Shown here: positions 53,068 to 64,000 of the stretch, in pieces
How the letters are laid out: the number at the start of each line of letters is the position of its first letter
Position numbering within the stretch: the first letter of the stretch is position 1
Source of the DNA: Amorphochlora amoebiformis
Taxonomy: Eukaryota > Cercozoa > Chlorarachniophyceae
DNA: 64,000 nucleotides
Assembly (NCBI GenBank): GCA_054601695.1
Contig: BAAHQB010000092.1
Span: 310,001 to 374,000 of the forward strand
Reading direction: 5' to 3'
Translations under genes and position numbers: made by a program
Notes under the pieces: generated by a model
Seen by the model: the letters and a program-made list of their open reading frames with translations, nothing else
Database searches by the model: none
What the model was told of the DNA's origin: nothing

Positions 53068-53101
<34 letters not shown>

Positions 53102-53137
53102 GTATGTAATGTATATATGTGTACGTGTGTGTATACG

Positions 53138-53203
<66 letters not shown>

Positions 53204-53798
53204 ATATATATGTGTATATATTATGCCAGTGAAGTTTAAGATCTGACTTTAGCTGACCCTACCCAAAATCAGCGTTAACTATCGACTAGTATCTCTATGC
53301 ATGATCTCATACTGAATATATCTATTCGCAGTTCTGGCCTCCCTTCCGTTCTTCTGGGCAGTTAGTTCCGAGTTCTTTGTAAGACAACACGTTCCAACTA
53401 CACACATCCTATATCCAGACAACAACACTCAATTTATTCCCCTCTCTGTATCTACCTCCAGCTCTCTCGAGACTCTCGAGAATCTCTCGAAGTCTCCACG
53501 CCTGAGGCCTCCCTCCTCTCCCTGCCAACCCAGGAGGGAGACGAGATCCCAGAGAAGCAGGAAGCGAGGGGAAGTGAGAGGAAGAGTTCGGGTTCGTCTA
53601 TGCCTGTGAATCTGACGAGTGAGGAGAAGGAGTATGTGGAGGTTGCTAATCGAGCGTGCGATAAGCTGATTCGGGTATGAGGGGGTGTGTAGTGCACGTA
53701 TGGGTGTGTTTCAGGTACATGTGTTGGTGTATATATTTATACACATTTAGAATTATATGCGATATACGTATATATCTGTATATATAAATTTGTGTATA

Positions 53799-53838
<40 letters not shown>

Positions 53839-53956
53839 TAATACATATTTATATGCATATAATATTAAAGTATGTATGGATGTGAATTTATACATAATAT
53901 AAGTATACATATATATATATATATACACACGTACACACACACATATATGTATATAT

Positions 53957-53989
<33 letters not shown>

Positions 53990-54211
53990 GTGCGTATGTG
54001 TGGGTGTAATTATGTTCATGTGTGTGTGTGTTTTTATAAACGTATATGTCGTGTTTGCTTGCATAATGTAAACTTGTCGACATATACATGTTACTTGTGT
54101 TCTCATACCATGTCGAATATCATATATATATATATATATATAACGTTTTATGCGCGTTACACACATGTGTGTAATATATTCATATATTACACACATGTGT
54201 GTAATATATTC

Positions 54212-54242
<31 letters not shown>

Positions 54243-54246
54243 GAAA

Positions 54247-54288
<42 letters not shown>

Positions 54289-54376
54289 CATATATATATA
54301 TATATAATATATATATATATATGTGTGTGTGTGTATGGGATATATTGTTGTAAGATGCAACGTGCAATATCATATA

Positions 54377-54454
<78 letters not shown>

Positions 54455-55058
54455 GATAATATATATATATAGATAATATATATATATACAAATGTATATA
54501 TAGGAATACGAGGCGGACAAATCCAACTGGATTGAGAAGAAGAACAATGTACCAAAACATATATATAACACATATATATACACACATACACATATATATA
54601 ATATATATATATATACATGTATATACATATATGTTTATATACATTAAACTAGGAGACCTGTCGCGTAACCATGGGAAAGATGAGTGGGATTCCTTACAAC
54701 GTATTCAAGGCCTCAGCGTAAACCAAAATCCTCCCCCTATATACTAACTCTAACGTTAGCTCCAACCCTAAAAATAAAACAAACTCAACCCTAGCCTAAC
54801 CCTAACCCTAACCCTAATTAACCTTAACTCTGACCCTAAATCCAAGCTTAATCATAACACCTTAATTTAAACCCTAACCCTAATCTAACCTAACCTTGAC
54901 TCCTGACTCTTAACCATAACCCTAGCTAACCCCAACGCTAACCGTGAACCTGTGTGTGAACCTAAATCTAATCCAGTTTGATAGAAATCCTAATGATTAT
55001 ATGATTTAGGAATGTAAATATATATATTCTTAATCTGTATGTATGTATAAAGATGCAC

Positions 55059-55101
<43 letters not shown>

Positions 55102-55171
55102 TATATATATATATATATGTATTAGGAAGTAAGGTTTTTTAACATACGAAATATCATCATAATACACACAC

Positions 55172-55221
<50 letters not shown>

Positions 55222-55278
55222 ATTATGTATATTCATATATACGATTTCAGTCACTTAAACTTACATATATATATATAC

Positions 55279-55314
<36 letters not shown>

Positions 55315-55586
55315 TGTATATTCATATATACGATTTCAGCCTCTTAAACTGCTCGATCAACCGCCTTCTAAATCTTGTAAACCCTAACAACCCTAACCCC
55401 CTAACCCCCTAAAACACAGTCACCACTGTTTACTCTCTCTTGAATTTTTGCGATTACCCACCTCTGAGGATATGTGTGTATACATATATGGGTGTACATG
55501 TATGTATATATATATATATATATATACATACATATATATATATATATATATACATGCATATAAACATACAAATATATATGTTAAAT

Positions 55587-55633
<47 letters not shown>

Positions 55634-55746
55634 TATATATATATTTATATTATATATTTATATAATATGTATATATATTTATATATATACACACACATAT
55701 ATATATAATTTAATGTATATCTATATAGCTATGTATAGATATATAA

Positions 55747-55787
<41 letters not shown>

Positions 55788-55917
55788 CAAGTATAAATAT
55801 TTATGTGATATCTGCAGGTGTATGTCTGTTCTATCAATCAATCGTGGAATCCGAACTACAAAATCATGCGCCGCATTAAGGTTTCTCACCTACATAAACT
55901 CATAGATTATATATACA

Positions 55918-55953
<36 letters not shown>

Positions 55954-56231
55954 TACATATATATACATATATATATATATATATGTATATTATATCTACA
56001 TATATATATACACATATATACATACATACACACATACATGTATATATATACATATATACTTTATGTGTGTGTGTTGTATGTAAATATTGTATACGTAGGT
56101 ATATATATATATATTATGCATACGATATGTATCTGTATACGTATATACGTATATATATATATATACACATATATGTATATATATACATATATATATATAT
56201 ACATACATATAAGCATAGATTTAACCTCGAT

Positions 56232-56275
<44 letters not shown>

Positions 56276-56438
56276 GTGCAGTGTATATATATGCATATGT
56301 ATATACATGTATACATATACACACATATATATAATATCAGAAACTTGGAGGTGGTGTTGAATTGGTGTATGTCCAGACCAACCCAATTGGGCCTATTTCG
56401 TCTAGGGTATATATAAATATATCTATTTATATATATAT

Positions 56439-56473
<35 letters not shown>

Positions 56474-56509
56474 CATATATATACGCAGATATATGAATGT
56501 ATACCTATG

Positions 56510-56562
<53 letters not shown>

Positions 56563-56587
56563 TATGTATATATATATATATATATAT

Positions 56588-56634
<47 letters not shown>

Positions 56635-56703
56635 CATATATACGTGACAATAGAATATATATATATATATATATATTCACATATATGCACATGTATATGC
56701 ATA

Positions 56704-56743
<40 letters not shown>

Positions 56744-57083
56744 ATTTATGTATATATATATATACATATTTTTATTATATGTATGTATGATATATGTATT
56801 TACACATCTGTATTATCGACCTAGGTATGAATAAAATATACATATTTCTATTTATATTTATTTTTTACACATGTTCAGTATCGAACTAGGTATGTATAAA
56901 ATGTAGATATTTCCAAATAAATTATTATCGAAGTGGGTATGTATATTCCGTGCATATTTCTATATATAGTATATATATATATATATATATATACAGTGGA
57001 TATGCATAAAATGTAAATATTTCTATGTCAGGACCAAGTTTCAGTACGCTGCATCCGACGGTAAAACATATACATGATATCTT

Positions 57084-57119
<36 letters not shown>

Positions 57120-57315
57120 TATATACATATGTATATATGTATATATATACATATACATTTGTGCACTTGTACACATATATACATATACTTACAAATATAT
57201 ACTTGTATATATATATATATATATATAATATATATATATATGATTATGTATATATATATATATGTATATTTTCAAAGTATATGTATTATATCTATGTATG
57301 CATACAAATAAATAT

Positions 57316-57361
<46 letters not shown>

Positions 57362-57634
57362 GTATGTACATGTACATATAATATATATATATACATATAC
57401 ATATACATATATATATACAATATCTATGTACATATACATATAATATATATATTTATAGTATATATATATATATATATATTTATGTATATATATATATATA
57501 TATATGTGTATATATACATGTATGTACATACATATGTATTATATGTATCTGTTGTATATGTATCTGTTGTATATGTATGTACACATATACATATATGTAC
57601 AATATATTAAAATATATAAACAAAAATAACATAC

Positions 57635-57666
<32 letters not shown>

Positions 57667-57861
57667 ATATGTAACCTACATATACAGATACGTTCATATA
57701 CATTTGTACTCCACAAATATATATATATATATATATAATATTTATATATATATATATAGTATATATATATATGTATACATGTATATACATATGTGTGTGC
57801 CCGTGCGTGTGTGTGCATAGAATAGGCATATGATACACGACCTTATATATATATATATATA

Positions 57862-57934
<73 letters not shown>

Positions 57935-58669
57935 CAATATGAATATATATATATATATGTATATATATATAATGTGTGTGTAAGGTATAAAGGCGGATTC
58001 GTTGTAGCCACTGCGTCTGTAGAGATCAAGGTATTTAACTTACACATATTATTTATAAATATGTATATATTATATATCCATGTATATTATATATGTGTAT
58101 GTATATATATGTATATTGTGTGTGTGTACATATAGGGGTATGTGTATAGATTATGTAGACAATATTACATTTTTTTTCCTAGGATGTACATAAATGTATA
58201 CATATGCATACGCATTTATATATATATATATATATCAATACATCCTCAGAGCATTGGGCCGGTCTCAGGCATCGTGCGCGCATATAACCCCTCCGGGGGA
58301 GGATTGTGATATTATTCCATCTCGATCTCACCCACTCTCACCTCTCTCTCTCTCTTTCTCTCACCTCTCGCTCAACACAGACACACACACACACACACAC
58401 GCATTCATTCATTCATTCATTCCCCATCTTTCGTCTTTCTCTTCAACTTTCTTTCTTCTTTCGCTCCGTGTGTGTCTCGTCGGTTTTTTCCTGCTTGTAG
58501 TTATATGCATGACTTTTCTGTTTCTTCTGTGTGAGCTCATGGTAGGGGTAGAATAGGTATGTCTATGGTTGATACATATATTAGATATATACAAATATAT
58601 ATAAATATGCATATATATTATATATGTGTGTATTTCATGTATGTATGTATTCAGTTAGTTTTGATTATT

Positions 58670-58715
<46 letters not shown>

Positions 58716-58828
58716 ATATATATACATATGTATATGTATAACACATTCTACACTGCTCGTTATTTTTATATGCATACAGAGCAGAGAGACCGAGAGAAGA
58801 CAGATTCTAGCTTGCAATTTTCACAAAA

Positions 58829-58873
<45 letters not shown>

Positions 58874-58947
58874 TATATATATACATATGTATATATATAT
58901 ATATATGCATAATTTGTATAAACGAATATTATACATATACACATGCA

Positions 58948-58978
<31 letters not shown>

Positions 58979-59071
58979 GTGTGTATGTATGTGGGCATGA
59001 ATGTGTAAAACATATGAAACATATTTACATATATATATATATATGTATATATATGTATATATAAATATATT

Positions 59072-59104
<33 letters not shown>

Positions 59105-59106
59105 TA

Positions 59107-59162
<56 letters not shown>

Positions 59163-59488
59163 ATATATATATATATATATTATATATATACATATATATA
59201 TAATATATATGTGTATGTGTATATATATATATATATTTATATGTGTATGTATGTATGTATATAATATATATGTATATGTATATGCAAATATATATATATA
59301 TATATACTAAGTATATATATTTATATATAATATATCTATATATATATATATATATACGTATCAGCGTGATTGTACCCGAGGGCAAGTCAGGGTTAGTATC
59401 TCGTATGACAAACTTTATGGTTACGGATATCAAGGTATACAAATATATACTTCATATATATATATATATATACATATATATACATATA

Positions 59489-59529
<41 letters not shown>

Positions 59530-59780
59530 GCATATTTATGTATAACATGTTGAAACGTGTATATTGTTACATGCATTATCATACGTGCATAGCTGCATGT
59601 ATCATTACATGTACTACTAGTACATGTATTTTCACATGTATTAGGTTAGGATTAGGGATTTATATATATATATATATATACATAATACACATATATACAT
59701 ATCATATATATATTTACATATATATATATATATATGCAATTATACATACGTATGTGTATATGAATATATATGTATGTATT

Positions 59781-59817
<37 letters not shown>

Positions 59818-59873
59818 CACACTAGTATCCCTCCGTCAATATATATATATATATATATATATGTACATATATA

Positions 59874-59909
<36 letters not shown>

Positions 59910-60135
59910 ACCAGGGCTGGATACTGCGATCAATTTTAGAGCTCACCGTAAGAGAAAATCATTAACCGTTATCCTAACCCTAACCCTAACCCTAACCCGT
60001 AACCTGACCTACATAACTCTCATCAAATTCTAGCTGACTTATTTTTTTCTGTGAGTGTCTCTCTTTTCTGTATTCTCAGCTCTTTGTTTCTCTGATATTT
60101 TGGTTTCTTTTTAGAATTTCTCTATCTTTCTGTCT

Positions 60136-60173
<38 letters not shown>

Positions 60174-60302
60174 GTATGTATGTATGTATGTATATGTTAT
60201 GTGGGTGTATACATATACATATATTATATATTATTATTATAATTGTATACACATATTTTGATATGTCAGTACACATATACACACACATATACATATATAT
60301 AT

Positions 60303-60362
<60 letters not shown>

Positions 60363-60433
60363 CATATATATATACGAAAATGCATATGGATACATAACAT
60401 GTATATAATAAATTATGTGATATAACATAGCTT

Positions 60434-60518
<85 letters not shown>

Positions 60519-60519
60519 T

Positions 60520-60568
<49 letters not shown>

Positions 60569-60665
60569 TATATATATAATAAATCTTATGTATGACATAT
60601 AGATATATATATATTTATAATCATATATATATATATAGTAAAAACATATGATATAGCATAGGTAA

Positions 60666-60700
<35 letters not shown>

Positions 60701-60859
60701 ATAATATTATATATATATTTATACATATTATATATATATATATATACATATATATATTATATATATATATATTATATATATATAATGTATGTATATATGT
60801 GTATATGGATATATATAAACATATATATAGTAAAGATATATGATATAACATAGGCTGGT

Positions 60860-60918
<59 letters not shown>

Positions 60919-61046
60919 TTGTACATATATATCTATATATGTATATATATATATAAAAACAATATATGATGAAAAAATGTGATATAACATAGGTTGGTTC
61001 TGCTCTCTTCAAGTTTTACACCCAAGCTATTCCAAATGCCTTGGCT

Positions 61047-61101
<55 letters not shown>

Positions 61102-61149
61102 TCTCTTCAAGTTTTACAACCAAGCTATCCAAATGCCTTTGCTGGTATG

Positions 61150-61190
<41 letters not shown>

Positions 61191-61245
61191 TCTCTTCAAG
61201 TTTTACACCCAAGATATTCCAAATGCCTTGGCCGGTATGTACATA

Positions 61246-61292
<47 letters not shown>

Positions 61293-61354
61293 ATATATGT
61301 ATGTATACATGCTCTCTTCAAGTTTTACACCCAGCTTTTCCAATCCCTTGGCTG

Positions 61355-61397
<43 letters not shown>

Positions 61398-61442
61398 CTC
61401 TTCAAGTTTTACACCTATTCCAAATGCCTTGACTGGTATATA

Positions 61443-61503
<61 letters not shown>

Positions 61504-61584
61504 ATTAACGAATATATATACTTATATGTATACATACACTCATATACACACATACATATAAGATATATATATATATATACATAC

Positions 61585-61615
<31 letters not shown>

Positions 61616-61727
61616 TATATAAATATACATATATATATATATATAACTATTAATATGTACATATATATATATTTGTATATATATATATATATATATATAA
61701 ATATACATATATATATAACTATTAATA

Positions 61728-61769
<42 letters not shown>

Positions 61770-61993
61770 CCCAAGGCGAGTGGGGCCTCAGGATCTCCCA
61801 GGAAAGCGCCGACAAATTTGTTGAAAGTTTATTTTCCCGCACTGGCGGTGAGCCCGTTGACCATGTAAAAGGGAGAGGGTTATATTATAGGTGGTGGTGG
61901 CATAATAGCAGAAAGAGTGGGAATGAGAGGGATTAGAAGAGACATGAATGGAGGTGAGAAAGAGCTGATATGAGAGAGTGATAGATAGAGAGA

Positions 61994-62043
<50 letters not shown>

Positions 62044-62167
62044 GAGAGGGAGAGAGAGAGAGAGGGGCAGACAGAGATAGAGATCGATGGGGAAAGGAGA
62101 AGAGAAGAGATGGGGAGGGAGAGGGTAAAAAGGTATGATCGACAGATATATGAGAGAGTAAGCAAGC

Positions 62168-62205
<38 letters not shown>

Positions 62206-62632
62206 TGAGAGAGCACACACACAGAGAGAGAGAGAGAGCAGAGAGCAAGAGGAAGAGAAGACAGTGAGAGAACATGCAGGGAGGAGAAGAGAGAGGAGAG
62301 ATAGAGCTGAGAGTTATCCAGCGCTAAATCAAGGTCTAACCCTCACTGTTAACCCTAAATGGCAGGCTATGGACCGGAAGCGAGTGGTATGGTTTCCGTT
62401 TTGATATAGATATATGTATATGTATGTTTGTATGTATATATGTGAGTGTGTGTGTGTATGTGCATTTGTATATATATATATCATATATAATTATGTTTAT
62501 GTGTGCATGTGTATGTATATATTGTTTTAGTATTATTATATAAAAACACACACATTATATAAACACACACATATATATATGTATATATATATATACATAT
62601 ATTTTATATGCATATATGTGTGTATGTATATC

Positions 62633-62709
<77 letters not shown>

Positions 62710-62821
62710 AATGTATGTATGCATATAATTTTATTATCATTACGTAAATCACTATAATTGCTCTCATCGCTGTCATCAAGATATGTGTATTTATATAAAT
62801 ATGTATATATACATATACATA

Positions 62822-62873
<52 letters not shown>

Positions 62874-62876
62874 TGT

Positions 62877-62919
<43 letters not shown>

Positions 62920-62944
62920 ATTTATATACATATGTATACATATA

Positions 62945-62995
<51 letters not shown>

Positions 62996-63018
62996 GTATA
63001 TATGTATAAATGTAAATA

Positions 63019-63054
<36 letters not shown>

Positions 63055-63185
63055 GTACACTATAAAAACATACACCAACATGTACAGGCCTCTGAGTCGA
63101 AGCGAAAAATTGAAACTAAGGAAAATATTCCAAATAAAGCGCATCCTCTCATCACCACACAAAGGCTCGAATACAAGGGTACATC

Positions 63186-63231
<46 letters not shown>

Positions 63232-63560
63232 GTATATAATATATATATATATATTATATAATGTATGTATATACATATAATATATATATATATATAATAA
63301 AAAGAAATACATATATGTATATATACACATATATTATGTGCAGAGCTAAACACCGAACAAAAAGAATGGATGAAGATGGGTGACCAATCGATGCGAAAAC
63401 TACTAAAGGTATATATATATATATATTATATATATATATATATATCTACATATGTATATATATATATACATATATTCAATTTAAGTTATCTGTACATCTA
63501 TATAAGTCAATAAGGTGTAAGGAATAAAATCGCTTTTTTAGCGTTTGAATATTTACATTT

Positions 63561-63617
<57 letters not shown>

Positions 63618-63795
63618 ATGGAGAAAAAATTTGAAGGCTTTGTACAAGTACGTAATATTTTTATCATTATTATTGTTAATATAATTCCAATATATAATAA
63701 TCTTATTATTCGTTATTATTACTTTATGTATTATTACTACTTTATTCTATAATTATTACTAATATCAGTGAATGTCATTATCATTATTGTTATTG

Positions 63796-63830
<35 letters not shown>

Positions 63831-63986
63831 GTTATTATTATTATTATGCTAATTGATATATATATTATACGTTGTAATATTATATTTTATATATAATATA
63901 TACATATATATATATATATATATATGTATATATTGTAACAGGAGGTGGAGGGTGGCTCAGGGGATTGGAAGGTTTTGAAGGCGAAG
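49962..63986 (+). CDS. FYVE zinc finger - START domain protein, continues off right edge
   Basis: Probably binds phosphatidylinositol 3-phosphate on endosomes (FYVE) and a lipid ligand (START). Exons: 49962-50014, 50089-50145, 50223-50262, 50477-50563, 50755-50883, 51691-51732, 52447-52497, 53462-53674, 54504-54548, 54653-54717, 55340-55376, 55818-55880, 56341-56406, 57032-57060, 57993-58030, 58250-58305, 59365-59434, 59915-59947, 60993-61047, 61776-61847, 62366-62386, 63088-63178, 63344-63408, 63942-63986. The FYVE part is complete: [36 protein letters not shown] part: [80 protein letters not shown] second helical segment ([20 protein letters not shown]) resembles the one before the first START, suggesting a second START to the right. 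Junctions 56406/57032 and 62386/63088 are out of phase, so an exon is probably missing at each; the 52.5-53.5 kb path is the simplest in phase. Confidence 0.88.
51780..51965. repeat. ~95-bp imperfect tandem repeat in intron
   Basis: Two units share TGTCTCGTAACCTGTTGCAC, ATGT and AAACATAGCA, inside the FYVE-START intron 51733-52446. No exon sequence is involved. Confidence 0.7.
54775..54930. repeat. Degenerate CCCTAA array in FYVE-START intron
   Basis: CCCTAA with many variants on the coding strand, in intron 54718-55339. Further short runs lie at about 55378-55412, directly after the donor GTAAACCC of exon 55340-55376, and at 59970-60000. Confidence 0.85.
55218..55263 (+). pseudogene. Acceptor-edge copy of FYVE-START exon 55340-55376
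   Basis: Repeats the acceptor region (ATATACGATTTCAG) and about ten exon bases (CACTTAAACT), then returns to (TA)n. Lies upstream of the real exon. Confidence 0.8.
56815..57031 (+). repeat. Four decayed copies of a splice-edge unit before exon 57032-57060
   Basis: Units near 56815, 56877, 56930 and 56995 share AGGTATG(T)ATAAAATGTA and ATATTTCTAT with the end of exon 56341-56406 and with the acceptor region of exon 57032. One contains a possible 11-nt micro-exon (56879-56889) bounded by a good acceptor and donor, which would repair the phase at this junction. Confidence 0.5.
60417..60862 (+). pseudogene. Three acceptor-edge copies of FYVE-START exon 60993-61047
   Basis: Copies at about 60417-60440, 60648-60668 and 60840-60862 keep ATATGATATAACATAG and a few following exon bases (GTTGGTTCT in the real exon), then (TA)n. 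All lie upstream of the real exon. Confidence 0.8.
61100..61440 (+). pseudogene. Four donor-edge copies of FYVE-START exon 60993-61047
   Basis: Copies at about 61100-61147, 61188-61236, 61310-61355 and 61394-61440 all begin at the same exon base (GCTCTCTTCAAGTTTTACA) and end in the donor GGTATAT or GGTATGT. They differ by small deletions and substitutions. All lie downstream of the real exon and lack its first 9 bases and acceptor. Confidence 0.9.
61975..62320. repeat. (GA)n tract in FYVE-START intron
   Basis: Purine-rich on the coding strand, in intron 61848-62365. The Ser/Leu frames on the minus strand are artefacts. Confidence 0.88.
63690..63850. repeat. (TTA)n/(ATT)n trinucleotide tract
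   Basis: Imperfect ATT repeats in the last complete FYVE-START intron (63409-63941). Confidence 0.85.
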
Positions 63987-64000
63987 GTATATATATATAT

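Noticed and set aside
56219-56232. 14-nt exon-like segment in the FYVE-START gene
   Set aside because: In the required phase it begins ATT TAA, a stop.
59948-59965. End of the FYVE-START gene at TAA 59963
   Set aside because: A strong donor (GTAAGAG) at 59948 allows joining in phase to exon 60993-61047, which continues the START C-terminal helix.

Overview
This is a nuclear window from a eukaryote, not a bacterium. Almost all of its protein-coding sequence is cut into very small exons (many 20-90 nt) separated by introns of simple-sequence DNA: (TA)n, (GA)n/(CT)n, (CA)n and TTAGGG telomere-type repeats. Two proteins carry plastid-targeting leaders with a signal peptide followed by a Phe at the cleavage site (PSAFAQ in an FKBP, VSFAP in a pyruvate kinase). 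This is the hallmark of algae with a complex red-lineage plastid (ochrophytes, haptophytes, cryptophytes). A FYVE zinc finger joined to START domains fits a stramenopile best, but that assignment is inference.

I rebuilt eight protein genes by hand from splice sites, reading frame and family motifs; the internal exon-phase arithmetic closes for most of them. In order: GTP cyclohydrolase I (-, 3' end off the left edge); Cpn10/GroES (+); an unrecognised multi-pass membrane protein (-, 4087-8868); a small unrecognised protein with an N-terminal hydrophobic leader and a C-terminal membrane segment (+, 9055-11319); plastid pyruvate kinase with 26 exons over 19 kb (-, 12944-31949); a ubiquitin-like-domain phosphatidylinositol 4-kinase of the gamma type (+, 32377-35367); a thylakoid-lumen FKBP isomerase with 16 exons over 13.5 kb (-, 36303-49793); and a FYVE-START protein with at least 23 exons running off the right edge (+, from 49962).

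The genes strictly alternate in strand. They form divergent pairs sharing short gaps (about 170-430 bp, presumed bidirectional promoters) and convergent pairs separated by 0.7-1.6 kb rich in the palindrome CTAG.

The most unusual feature is that at least eleven of these small exons are accompanied, inside the neighbouring intron, by tandem truncated copies of the exon edge with its splice site. Acceptor-edge copies always lie upstream of the real exon and donor-edge copies always downstream. A second unusual feature is that telomeric TTAGGG arrays, including a head-to-head TTAGGG/CCCTAA junction like a fused telomere, lie within introns; one 94-bp intron is almost nothing but telomere repeat, with both splice sites formed at its edges.

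No rRNA, tRNA, transposon ORF, CRISPR array or bacterial operon was seen. The many Tyr/Ile, Ser/Leu, Arg/Glu and Val/Arg open frames are translations of microsatellites, not genes.
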